This document shows, piece after piece, positions 33,380 to 41,177 of a stretch of 64,000 nt of DNA (the stretch's first letter is position 1; each line of letters opens with the position of its first letter). The position numbers and the translations under genes are program-made. The notes below the pieces were generated by a model. That model made no database searches. It was not told the DNA's origin and worked only from the letters and a program-made list of their open reading frames with translations. The stretch comes from G963667975 sp963677395 (lineage in GTDB: Bacteria > Bacteroidota > Bacteroidia > Bacteroidales > G963667975): contig OY781965.2 in the NCBI GenBank assembly GCA_963677395.2, forward strand, positions 868,001 through 932,000. The letters run 5' to 3'.

Positions 33380-34750
33380 TTATCGTGTTAATTGTTCTGT
33401 TGTACCATTTAGTTTGAATATTTCTATTCGGGCAAGCCGGATATCATTGATTGCTTTCAGATAATTTGCCCGGGCTTCAAGCCGCAATGTTTCAGCGTTC
33501 AGTAAATCAGTCAGCGAAGTAACACCTTGCTTGTATTGAACCAGACTTTGTTTATAAACATCATCTGCAAGCTTGAAATTCAATTGCTGACGTTCCGCAA
33601 CAAAACGAGCAGTGTAAAGATTATTCAACGCATTTTTATACTGAATTTTCAACTGTTGTTCGCTATCGTTTAATACCAGTTCACTGATTTTTAAATCCAA
33701 TTTTGCTTTCTGAATAGCGGCACTGTTTCTGAATCCGGTAAAAATCGGGACATTAAGTTGTACACCAACGAATGCAATCTTATACCATTCGTTTGATGAA
33801 TCGAATGGTTTAAAATCATTGCTCTGACTCTGGAAGCTATATTTTCCGAAGGCAGCCAACGTAGGAAAGAATGAAGCCCTTTGCAAATTAATATTCTGTT
33901 TGGCCATGCTTCCTTTCATCCGGATAAGCATCAAATCGCTGTTTTGTTTCAGATCAGGGGTTGCAGATGTTTCTGTTTCAATTGTTTCGTTTACCTTTTC
34001 AAGTTCCAGCGGTTGTGTTTCATTCATCCCCATGCGATATTTCAGAAGCGATAACTGGGCTTCATATAAGTTTTGAAGAGATTCAATCTGAGTAAGCAGA
34101 TTTAATGATGATATTTTTACCCTGTCAGCATCCGTTTGTTTGGCAAAACCTTGTTTTACCTGAGCTGTAACAATATCCGAAACAGTATCCAGTTTTAGCT
34201 TGCTTCCTTTCATAGTTTCAATCTGTTCGGCCATAACCTGAAGCGAATAATAGAGCTTTGAGATCTCATAAATCACTTCTTCGCGACTTTTTTGCTGCGA
34301 AATTGTAGCCTCTTCGATCATTTGCTTGTAAAGTTTCAGCGATTCAAACCATGTTTTATTGAAAATAAGCTGAGTAGCATCCAAGCTTCCGGTTATATTA
34401 TGTTTTGTGCCAAACTGAACAGGAACCAAAGTGCCTGCCGGATAGCCAAAGAATTCTCCGGGAATGAGTTGAGTAGGAATTTTAAAGTAGTTTTCATAAG
34501 AACCACTGGCACTTACCTGAGGAAGACCGCTTGAAAAGTTTTGGCGTGAATCTTCTTTTGCTTTCTCCAGATTAAAGTTTGCAGTTTTAATACTTGCATG
34601 ATGAGTTAAAGCAAGATCCAGACATTGCTTCAAACTTGTTCTGTTTTCCAATGTTGATTGCGAAAAAGCTTTTCCTGCATTAATAAAAATCAGGATAAGT
34701 AGCAATAAACCATGTTTGAGTAAGAATGATTGAAATGGTTTCTGTTCCAT
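33380..34750 (-). CDS. TolC-family outer membrane efflux channel
   Basis: About 456 residues from the ATG placed only 4 bases after the regulator stop; a farther ATG (34789) would overlap the regulator gene and lies before an unlikely leader. Signal peptide ends GKAFSQ. The two outer membrane efflux repeats are visible as long amphipathic helices (SLKQCLDLALTHHASIKTA; ELVLNDSEQQLKIQYKNAL) with the short beta segments between. It forms the outer-membrane exit duct of the RND system encoded just downstream. Confidence 0.92.
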   Translation of the reverse strand: MEQKPFQSFLLKHGLLLLILIFINAGKAFSQSTLENRTSLKQCLDLALTHHASIKTANFNLEKAKEDSRQNFSSGLPQVSASGSYENYFKIPTQLIPGEFFGYPAGTLVPVQFGTKHNITGSLDATQLIFNKTWFESLKLYKQMIEEATISQQKSREEVIYEISKLYYSLQVMAEQIETMKGSKLKLDTVSDIVTAQVKQGFAKQTDADRVKISSLNLLTQIESLQNLYEAQLSLLKYRMGMNETQPLELEKVNETIETETSATPDLKQNSDLMLIRMKGSMAKQNINLQRASFFPTLAAFGKYSFQSQSNDFKPFDSSNEWYKIAFVGVQLNVPIFTGFRNSAAIQKAKLDLKISELVLNDSEQQLKIQYKNALNNLYTARFVAERQQLNFKLADDVYKQSLVQYKQGVTSLTDLLNAETLRLEARANYLKAINDIRLARIEIFKLNGTTEQLTR

Positions 34751-34754
34751 ATAA

Positions 34755-35249
34755 TTATGGATTTGATGATTGTATTTTGTTTTGGGCATTAGGTTCGTTA
34801 ATTATTTCATGCCATTTTTGAATAAGCATGGGATAATATTCCTCCAGCATCTCATAGAATTTGCACATGTTTATCAAACTTTGATTGAATTCGGGGAAAT
34901 CGTTACTTCTCATTTTTATTACATCCAGCAATATCTTGTAGAATGAAGATATATTTTCCCTGTCGCGTTCCAGAAACTTGCTCCATTTTTGAGTGCTAAG
35001 TCTGAAATAACGTTTCCGCCCACCGGTAAAGGTGATATATTCAACAATGCTCGACATCTCCAGATATTTCAATGCATTACTCACAGCACTTTTACTCACT
35101 TGTAATTCTGAAATAATTTCTTCAAATGTAAGATGGGGAGGCTCAGATACTAAAAGAAGTCCAATAATACGACCCGGAAGAGGAGGTAACCCCATTTTTT
35201 CAAAGGTAACTCCTATTTTCTGAATATAATGAGCTCTTTCTTCATTCAT
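34755..35249 (-). CDS. GbsR/MarR-type transcriptional regulator of the efflux operon
   Basis: 164 residues. Winged helix-turn-helix: LTFEEIISELQVSKSAVSNAL (about 40-60) with wing FTGGRKRYFRLS (about 74-85), and the N-terminal RIIGLLLVSEP typical of GbsR. The C-terminal helices (about 100-150) likely bind ligand or dimerise. It is the first gene of the operon, 4 bases before the channel gene, and its own upstream region carries two palindromes over the promoter, so autorepression relieved by pump substrates is the likely scheme. Confidence 0.88.
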   Translation of the reverse strand: MNEERAHYIQKIGVTFEKMGLPPLPGRIIGLLLVSEPPHLTFEEIISELQVSKSAVSNALKYLEMSSIVEYITFTGGRKRYFRLSTQKWSKFLERDRENISSFYKILLDVIKMRSNDFPEFNQSLINMCKFYEMLEEYYPMLIQKWHEIINEPNAQNKIQSSNP

Positions 35250-35273
35250 AAATCTGGATGGTTAATTCGGGTG

Positions 35274-35323
35274 TAAATATAAAAATATATTTGGTTCTGT
35301 AAAAACAGAACAAGTAATACTTG
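35274..35323 (-). promoter_or_regulatory. Promoter/operator region of the efflux operon
   Basis: Two touching palindromes: GTTCTGT-AAAA-ACAGAAC (35294-35311) and CAAGTA-A-TACTTG (35311-35323). On the - strand TATATTTA (35274-35281) is a near -7 box, and the central T run of the first palindrome (35301-35304) sits 19 bases upstream, at -33. A regulator bound to the palindrome would block the polymerase. Candidate GbsR-type operator. Confidence 0.5.
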
Positions 35324-35367
35324 TGAAAAATCATAGCTTACAGTGCTTTTTCGACAAGAAAGAAAGT

Positions 35368-35562
35368 TTACTCCTCAAATAAAAACACTTCCTCAATTTT
35401 TGATTCGAAGGTCTTCGCTATATCATGCGCCAGCTTTAATGATGGGTTATATTTACCCTGTTCAAGAAAAACGATTGTTTCACGCCGGACATTCACGTTT
35501 CTTGCAAGCTCATCCTGCGTTAAATTGTATTTAGCCCTGAGTTCTTTTATACGATTATTCAT
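35368..35562 (-). CDS. XRE-family helix-turn-helix regulator
   Basis: 64 residues starting at MNNRIKELRAKYN; the longer upstream frame is the overlapping membrane-protein gene read in another frame. LTQDELARNVNVRRETIVFLEQ is the helix-turn-helix, the rest (KYNPSLKLAHDIAKTFESKIEE) fits the small PlcR/YozG-like XRE group. It overlaps the membrane-protein gene by 8 bases (ATGA-type coupling). Likely binds the twin GTTA-N8-TAAC sites upstream of that gene. The pair resembles small regulator/DUF2178-like membrane-protein modules. Confidence 0.85.
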   Translation of the reverse strand: MNNRIKELRAKYNLTQDELARNVNVRRETIVFLEQGKYNPSLKLAHDIAKTFESKIEEVFLFEE

Positions 35563-35950
35563 CTTTAACTCCTTTAAATCGAAAATAGATCCATGATAAT
35601 GCAAAGGATATAGCCATCCCCAAAATGCCCCAGCCAAACATTATATCGGTTTCGATTTTTAACTTGTCTGTAAGATACATAATAACCAACCATAAATAAA
35701 TTGATAGAAAGTAAGATAATGACGAGGCCTTAAGAATTATTTTTTTACTTAGTTCATCTTCTGTTGGTTGACCTCTTTTTTGACTCGTAATGCGACTCAC
35801 TCCCATGTAAACACCAAATGCTACAATAGCAGTGATTATAAAATACTGTATTACTTCTCCTGAATTCAATTTGTCGGAATTCAGGACTAAAATAGACACA
35901 GATCCTAATACAATTAAGGGAATGATGATTGGTAAAATTGCTTTTTTCAT
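35555..35950 (-). CDS. Small membrane protein partner of the XRE regulator (DUF2178-like)
   Basis: 131 residues, four hydrophobic segments: ILPIIIPLIVLGSVSILVL, EVIQYFIITAIVAFGVYMGV, SSLSYFLSIYLWLVIMYL and GWGILGMAISFALSWIYF, with a charged loop between TM2 and TM3 (SQKRGQPTEDELSKKI). The layout matches DUF2178-type proteins that travel with a small XRE gene. Its role, perhaps sensing or anchoring the regulator, is unknown. First gene of the two-gene operon; twin operator-like repeats lie just upstream of its ATG. Confidence 0.75.
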   Translation of the reverse strand: MKKAILPIIIPLIVLGSVSILVLNSDKLNSGEVIQYFIITAIVAFGVYMGVSRITSQKRGQPTEDELSKKIILKASSLSYFLSIYLWLVIMYLTDKLKIETDIMFGWGILGMAISFALSWIYFRFKGVKDE

Positions 35951-35957
35951 AATCCAA

Positions 35958-36011
35958 TGTGTTATATAATTCTAACACAAAGTTATGTATTTCTAACTTA
36001 AAAAACGCAAA
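35958..36011 (-). promoter_or_regulatory. Promoter with twin GTTA-N8-TAAC operators
   Basis: TAACTTTG on the - strand (35978-35985) is an exact -7 box, with TTTG 22 bases upstream (+ strand CAAA at 36008-36011). Two copies of a 16-bp palindromic site, GTTATATAATTCTAAC (35961-35976) and GTTATGTATTTCTAAC (35982-35997), lie 21 bp apart (two helical turns) and overlap the box from both sides. The first extends to TGTGTTA ... TAACACA. Confidence 0.6.
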
Positions 36012-36014
36012 ACG

Positions 36015-36055
36015 TAAAAAAATCCGGTCAGCAATTAGTTCTAACCGGATTTTAA
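36015..36055 (-). terminator. Terminator after pheS
   Basis: 10-bp perfect stem AAAATCCGGT / ACCGGATTTT (36019-36028, 36044-36053), 15-base loop, T run on the - strand side. Confidence 0.82.
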
Positions 36056-36072
36056 ATCTAATATTTTAGTTA

Positions 36073-37107
36073 TCAATATACTCCTGTGAACTGATTCAGG
36101 AATCGGAGGTCATTTTCAAAGTAGAGGCGTAAATCCTTGATTTCGTACTTTAGCATTGCAATGCGTTCAATTCCCATTCCGAATGCATACCCTGAATAAA
36201 CAGTGCTGTCGATTCCGCAGTTATCCAAAACATTGGGGTCAACCATCCCGCAGCCGAGAATTTCTAACCAACCGGTATATTTACATACGTTACATCCTTT
36301 TCCTTTGCAGATGTTACACGAAACATCAAGTTCGGCCGATGGCTCAGTAAAAGGGAAGTAAGAAGGACGTAAGCGGATTTTAGTATCGGCACCAAACATT
36401 TCTTTTGCAAAATAGAGCAATGTTTGCTTCAGATCGGCAAAAGAGACATTTTTATCAACATACAGACCTTCAATCTGGTGAAATTGACAATGTGCACGCG
36501 CCGAAATAGCTTCGTTACGATACACTCTGCCCGGATAAAGATGGCGAATAGGTGGTTTGTTGCGCTCCATTGCTCTGATTTGAGCAGATGAAGTATGTGT
36601 TCTTAATGCAATATCTTTTCCAACTTCCGGCGATTTTTCGATAAAGAAAGTATCCTGCATATCGCGAGCCGGATGTTCAGGAGGAAAATTTAACGCGGTA
36701 AAATTATGCCAGTCATCTTCAATTTCTGGTCCTTCAGAAACTACAAATCCCATGTGTGAAAAAATGGAGATAATTTCGTTTCGTACAACCGAAAGTGGAT
36801 GGCGTGCACCAAGCTCGGAAAAACTGCTTGGACGGGTTAAATCTTCTTTGACAATAGACTGATCTTGACTCTCTTCGAGTCTTTCTTTAAGTTCGTCTAT
36901 TTTTTGCTGAACGGCAATTTTCAAATCATTGATTATCTTACCCGTTTCCCTTTTCTGGTCATTAGGGGTCGTTTTAAATAATTCGAAAAGGTCGTTTAGT
37001 TCACCTTTTTTTCCAAGAAAACGAATACGGAATTGTTCAAGTTGTTCCGCATTCTCTGCATTAAAGTTGGTTGTTTCGCGCAACAGCGCCTCTATTCTTT
37101 CCTTCAT
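36073..37107 (-). CDS. pheS: Phenylalanine-tRNA ligase alpha subunit
   Basis: 344 residues, standard length. N-terminal coiled-coil (about 1-90), then the class II core: motif 1 around HPLSVVRNEII, motif 2 RVYRNEAISARAHCQFHQIEG, motif 3 GMGIERIAML. Zinc-type cysteines in CNICKGKGCNVCKYTGW. It charges tRNA-Phe as an alpha2-beta2 enzyme; pheT is not adjacent, as in many Bacteroidota. It lies 16 bases after a peptidyl-prolyl isomerase gene, probably in one transcript, and ends at a terminator. Confidence 0.97.
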   Translation of the reverse strand: MKERIEALLRETTNFNAENAEQLEQFRIRFLGKKGELNDLFELFKTTPNDQKRETGKIINDLKIAVQQKIDELKERLEESQDQSIVKEDLTRPSSFSELGARHPLSVVRNEIISIFSHMGFVVSEGPEIEDDWHNFTALNFPPEHPARDMQDTFFIEKSPEVGKDIALRTHTSSAQIRAMERNKPPIRHLYPGRVYRNEAISARAHCQFHQIEGLYVDKNVSFADLKQTLLYFAKEMFGADTKIRLRPSYFPFTEPSAELDVSCNICKGKGCNVCKYTGWLEILGCGMVDPNVLDNCGIDSTVYSGYAFGMGIERIAMLKYEIKDLRLYFENDLRFLNQFTGVY

Positions 37108-37123
37108 TCCACTAAAAAAACAG

Positions 37124-37795
37124 TTATTTAATGATACTGATTTTCATGTGAATGTCTTCGAGAGGACGATTCACATTATCAGTTTTTACAGTAGCAATTT
37201 TGTCAATAACGTCCATTCCTTCAATTACTTCGCCAAATATAGTATAATTTCCGTCCAACCAAGGAGAGCCACCTACGGTAGTATAAGCTTGTAATTGTTT
37301 TGGCGTTAAGGGTTTCCCGGTTTTCATTACCATACGATCCAGTGCTTCCGTATTGTAAACGGTGCCCTGAACAATATAAAATTGCGAGCCGGATGATGCT
37401 TTTGCAGGATTTACATTATCACCTTCACGTGCGGCAGCCAATACACCTTTGCGATGAATCAGGCTATCGTTAAGTTCTGCAGGAATTGTATATCCTGGAC
37501 CACCATTCCCTAAACGTTGACCGGGAGCAGCATTTTTTGAATCAGGATCTCCACCCTGAATCATAAATGTATTGATCACTCTGTGAAACGAGGTGCTATC
37601 ATAATAACCCTGGTTCACAAGCTTGATGAAATTGTCTCGGTGTAAAGGTGTTGCATCATAAAGCAGAATCTTCATAATGCCGAATTTAGTTTCAATTTGC
37701 ACTTTCACAGTGCCTTTTGCCTGAGGAGTTGTCGTCTGAGCTTCTACTCCCAAAAGTAAGAATAAGGCAATTAGGGTAAAAAAAATTTTTCTCAT
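37124..37795 (-). CDS. Periplasmic peptidyl-prolyl cis-trans isomerase, cyclophilin type
   Basis: 223 residues. Signal peptide KIFFTLIALFLLLGVEAQ with cleavage near residue 19. The cyclophilin fold shows FGIMKILLYDATPLHRDNF, SFHRVINTFMIQGGDP (active-site Arg and Phe/Met/Gln) and GSQFYIVQG, with WLDGNYTIFGEVIEGMDVID at the C-end. It catalyses prolyl isomerisation of exported proteins in the periplasm. It precedes pheS in the same transcript. No ATP, metal or lipobox motif. Confidence 0.93.
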   Translation of the reverse strand: MRKIFFTLIALFLLLGVEAQTTTPQAKGTVKVQIETKFGIMKILLYDATPLHRDNFIKLVNQGYYDSTSFHRVINTFMIQGGDPDSKNAAPGQRLGNGGPGYTIPAELNDSLIHRKGVLAAAREGDNVNPAKASSGSQFYIVQGTVYNTEALDRMVMKTGKPLTPKQLQAYTTVGGSPWLDGNYTIFGEVIEGMDVIDKIATVKTDNVNRPLEDIHMKISIIK

Positions 37796-37816
37796 AGCTA
37801 AAAAGATATAAATTTG
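37786..37816 (+). promoter_or_regulatory. Candidate promoter for the small lipoprotein gene
   Basis: TAAATTTG at 37809-37816 is an exact -7 box with TTTT at 37786-37789, exactly 19 bases upstream (one mismatch). The ATG is 46 bases downstream; CTGGTT-N7-AACCAG sits in the leader. It lies between the divergent isomerase gene and this gene. Confidence 0.5.
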
Positions 37817-37861
37817 TCTGGTTTTTGATTAACCAGTGCAATATTACAAAATTTCAGCCTT

Positions 37862-38212
37862 ATGCGTAGATTTTTTATCAATTCCTTAAATATGATTGGG
37901 CTTTTGGCAATTGTATCTTTTATTATTCTTCCTTCCTGTAAGGATAACACGGATTGTGAAGCGTTGATTGTTGTGAAACAGGCTTCTGATACCACGATCG
38001 TAGTGCCTAACGCTAAGGTAAAAATCTCAAAGATGGATGTTAACATCGAAGGTGTGACAAATGCAAAGGGTGAATTCCGTCACACGTTTAAACTTGAAGC
38101 AATTCTGGATGTAGAGGCTTGGGACGAAACACAAACTCCCCCAACCTATGGAAAAGGAACAATTCGCCTTGAACCAGATGCAACAGTGCGTAAGCTTATT
38201 GTAGTTCAGTAA
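37862..38212 (+). CDS. Small lipoprotein, carboxypeptidase-regulatory-like beta domain
   Basis: 116 residues. Hydrophobic signal and lipobox (FIILPSCKD, Cys at residue 26). The mature 90 residues (VPNAKVKISKMDVNIEGVTN, GEFRHTFKLEAILDVEA) have the form of a prealbumin/CarboxypepD_reg-like beta sandwich, as found on many surface lipoproteins. Function unknown. Divergent from the isomerase gene and converging on the hydrolase gene, with 3 bases between stops. Confidence 0.7.
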   Translation: MRRFFINSLNMIGLLAIVSFIILPSCKDNTDCEALIVVKQASDTTIVVPNAKVKISKMDVNIEGVTNAKGEFRHTFKLEAILDVEAWDETQTPPTYGKGTIRLEPDATVRKLIVVQ

Positions 38213-38215
38213 ATC

Positions 38216-39352
38216 CTATTCCAGAATTTTATACGCAACATCTAGATATTCAAAAACATCCAGAGGATGTGCCCCGGCATATTCTTTATCACGTTTATGA
38301 CCCAAGCGAACAACTACTGCATTTTTTGAAGGAATTACAAATATGTATTGTCCTAAAATTCCACGCGCATAAGGAATAATTTCTCCGTGAAAATTGAGCA
38401 TCCACCATTGAAATCCATAATAATTAACGTTGCTGTATTTCTCGTCGGTGAGGTATGATGCAGGCTTAAGCATTTCAGCAATATATTGTTTTGAAACCAG
38501 TTGTTTCCCTTTCCATGAGCCGCTGTCGAGAACTAATTGACCAATACGGGCAAAATCACGGGCAGTTGCTGTAAAACAGCAATAAGCTTTTTCCATTCCA
38601 TCTTTATGGTCGAGATACCAAAGTGCGTTGTCTTCGGCTCCCATTGGTTTCCAAAGCTTTTCCGAGGCATAATCTGCCAAATGTTTACCAGTTGCTTTCT
38701 CAATAATCATTGCAAGCAATTCTGTATCTCCACTTTTATAACGATAATCTTTTCCGGGAGGGCAGCATACAGTTAATTTCAGTACCATCTTTCGGATGTC
38801 ATCTCCATAATATGCTTTGGTTGTAGTTGAAAAGAGGGAACCATAACTTTCGTCCCAATCAAGCCCGGAACTCATGGTAAGCAAATCCCGAATTGTGATT
38901 AGCCGAAAACGGGTTTTTAAAAATTCCGGATAGTAATCAGTAATTGACTGATCAAGACTTTTAATTTTTCCTTCATCAATAGCGATTCCACAAAGCAGAG
39001 AAACAATACTTTTTGTAGCGGAAAAAGCATTCGAAATAGATGTATCTGTATGATTGTCAAAATAAGATTCGTGTTTTAACGAGTCATTTTGAATTACAAC
39101 AAAAGCGACAGTTTTATACTGATTGAATTTCGAAAGATCAGATTGAGAAATACTTACTTTATTGTAGCCTTTTGAAATTGGCCAGGGTTGAGAATCAGCG
39201 GTTTCGATAGTCCTTGTTTTGAAAAGGACATGGTCGTAAATTCCAACATACTGATAAATTAAGGCTTTAATAATCCAACGTGGTGAAAATAATGCTGATA
39301 AAACAATAAAAACCAGGATTATAGCTGATATACGCAGGATCTTTCTGTTCAT
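38216..39352 (-). CDS. Beta-lactamase-related serine hydrolase, membrane-anchored
   Basis: 378 residues. N-terminal hydrophobic anchor (ISAIILVFIVLSALFS). Class C beta-lactamase/esterase fold: SxxK nucleophile SATK (S111, K114), Y205-K206-S207 (YKSG) replacing the YxN motif, and LGHKRDK near the end as the KTG/HxG position. Family members are D-Ala-D-Ala peptidases, esterases or lactonases; substrate is not readable, and lactamase activity is unlikely without proper YxN and KTG. It is the last gene of the LPS-related cluster, 5 bases after the heptosyltransferase-like gene. Confidence 0.85.
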   Translation of the reverse strand: MNRKILRISAIILVFIVLSALFSPRWIIKALIYQYVGIYDHVLFKTRTIETADSQPWPISKGYNKVSISQSDLSKFNQYKTVAFVVIQNDSLKHESYFDNHTDTSISNAFSATKSIVSLLCGIAIDEGKIKSLDQSITDYYPEFLKTRFRLITIRDLLTMSSGLDWDESYGSLFSTTTKAYYGDDIRKMVLKLTVCCPPGKDYRYKSGDTELLAMIIEKATGKHLADYASEKLWKPMGAEDNALWYLDHKDGMEKAYCCFTATARDFARIGQLVLDSGSWKGKQLVSKQYIAEMLKPASYLTDEKYSNVNYYGFQWWMLNFHGEIIPYARGILGQYIFVIPSKNAVVVRLGHKRDKEYAGAHPLDVFEYLDVAYKILE

Positions 39353-39357
39353 AATAT

Positions 39358-40371
39358 TTATTGCGTTTTGGAAATTAAATACAAAGCTACATCATTTGGA
39401 GCAATTTTTTCCATGCAGTGGCATTTTCCTCCTTTTCGGCAATCTTCGCACTCTTTGTTTAATACGAATATTTTTACATTACGACCCAGCGCAGCCCAGC
39501 GCCCTGGATGCATTGGCCTAATCGGAGGATAAATTCCAATTGCGTGTTTGCTTAGTGCTGCCGCCAGATGTAAAGGACCTGTACTTGCTGCAACCAATGC
39601 ATCACTTTGTGAAATTAATGACATGTATTCCTGTAAGGATAGTTTCCCGGTTAAATCGGTTGTATATGTAAGTATTTCAGGGCATTCCTGTTTTATCAGA
39701 ATTCCTTCGTCAGAGGTTCCGCACAAAAGAATTTCAATATTGTGAGAAGATAATATTCGGGCAAGTTCAAGAAAATTTGGTAAGCCCCATTCCCGAGCGC
39801 TCCCCTTCGATTTTGGATGTAAAATAACCCGAAATTTAGAAGAAAGGAAGTATTGCGTAAGTTCAGATGGATATATTTTTGGTACATTTAGCCCATAATA
39901 GTCCGGAATTTTGTTAAGTGGTATATTTTCCTCAATCCCGAATCCTTTTAGAAGTTTGATATTAAGTTGTGCTTCGTGTAAATCAGAATTTTTTCGGCTT
40001 AACGCGATTCTTTTGTTACATCCTAACCAGTTGTAAATACGGCCTGTAGTGCCTATGCGCAAAGGGATTAAGGCTTTTTTACACAGCATCACGATCTCTT
40101 TTCGCGGGAAAACGTGAAGTACAGCATCAAGGTTGAGTTCTTTCAGTTTTAATACACGGGAGGACTTATCCTGTTTTAAGAAATCATCCCAGGATAAGAA
40201 ATAATTGATGTAATTGCATGATTCAATTACGGGTTTCGTGTAGTTTCGCCCAAGAAAGTATATTTCACTTTCAGGATAATGTTTTTTCAAAATAGCAGCC
40301 ACAGGGAGAGTGAGAACAACATCTCCAATGCTGTCTGTTCTGCAAATTAATATACGCTTTGGGTTTTTCAC
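39358..40371 (-). CDS. Glycosyltransferase family 9 (heptosyltransferase-like)
   Basis: 337 residues. GT9 features: N-terminal RTDSIGDVVLTLPVAAIL (the WaaC/WaaF phosphate-facing loop), HPKSKGSAREWGLPNF near residue 190, and VAASTGPLHLAAALS near residue 265, which forms the nucleotide-sugar site. Cysteines in CEDCRKGGKCHCME near the C-end are unusual for WaaC. It probably transfers heptose to LPS core, matching hldD at 17 kb. Its start overlaps the GT2 gene by 4 bases, so the two are coupled. Confidence 0.92.
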   Translation of the reverse strand: MKNPKRILICRTDSIGDVVLTLPVAAILKKHYPESEIYFLGRNYTKPVIESCNYINYFLSWDDFLKQDKSSRVLKLKELNLDAVLHVFPRKEIVMLCKKALIPLRIGTTGRIYNWLGCNKRIALSRKNSDLHEAQLNIKLLKGFGIEENIPLNKIPDYYGLNVPKIYPSELTQYFLSSKFRVILHPKSKGSAREWGLPNFLELARILSSHNIEILLCGTSDEGILIKQECPEILTYTTDLTGKLSLQEYMSLISQSDALVAASTGPLHLAAALSKHAIGIYPPIRPMHPGRWAALGRNVKIFVLNKECEDCRKGGKCHCMEKIAPNDVALYLISKTQ

Positions 40372-41132
40372 TTTCCTTGAGCGTTTCTGTGTAAATCACG
40401 AAGTCGTGCGTATTTCAGAAAGGTGGCATAAGCCGAAATTTTCGCAATTTGGTAACCAGCATAACCATCTAAAAATCCTGCTTTCAAAAAATAATCCCGA
40501 AAAAATTTAATTGTTGAGCCAAAAACAAGCTTGGAAAGCGATGCTTTTTTGCCTTTATCGAACAGAACTTTCGCGGTGATTTCGGTAAATTTTTCAACCT
40601 GTTTAGTATGATCGCTAATGGCATAATATGAATAATGAAAAAGATCTCCTTTCAAATGCCGGATTTTACTTCCATTTTCCATTTCGTAACAATCATGAGG
40701 ATTCATTCCACCCCATTTTCCTTTTCTCCTGTCCCACAATCTTAATTTAACGTCCGGATACCAACTACCGTGTCTAATCCAGCTTCCGCAATAGTTTGTC
40801 AATCGGTTGAATGAATAACCATCAGCATCCCAGCAGTTTTTTACTTCAATAATAGATTGTGTTAATTCTTCAGACAATACTTCATCGGCATCCAGTGAGA
40901 GCACATGTGGAAAGGTTGATTGGGCTGCAGCCCAGTTTTTCTGCTGAATATGACCTTCAAAAGCATGTTCTATAAATTGAACACCGTATGATAAAGCAAT
41001 TTCTTTGGTCTTATCGGTTGAAAAAGAGTCAACAATAACAATTTCATCTGCAATACCTTTCACAGATTCCAGACATTGTGCAATATTGCGTTCTTCGTTA
41101 AAAGTAATGATAACTACCGATAATTCAGGCAT
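40368..41132 (-). CDS. Glycosyltransferase family 2 (LPS core, WaaE/KdtX-like)
   Basis: About 254 residues from MPELSVVIITFNEE (an upstream ATG at 41165 adds eleven unconserved residues). GT2 core: ITFNEERNIAQCLES, DEIVIVDSFSTDKT, LSLDADEVLS (the DxD metal motif) and WGGMNPHDCYE, the last being the pattern of the WaaE/KdtX group that adds glucose to heptose in LPS core. Coupled to the GT9 gene by a 4-base overlap. Confidence 0.9.
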   Translation of the reverse strand: MPELSVVIITFNEERNIAQCLESVKGIADEIVIVDSFSTDKTKEIALSYGVQFIEHAFEGHIQQKNWAAAQSTFPHVLSLDADEVLSEELTQSIIEVKNCWDADGYSFNRLTNYCGSWIRHGSWYPDVKLRLWDRRKGKWGGMNPHDCYEMENGSKIRHLKGDLFHYSYYAISDHTKQVEKFTEITAKVLFDKGKKASLSKLVFGSTIKFFRDYFLKAGFLDGYAGYQIAKISAYATFLKYARLRDLHRNAQGK

Positions 41133-41177
41133 ATTCATGTTCTCTTCGTTGTACAAAGGTATCAAAAAAGAATGGAA

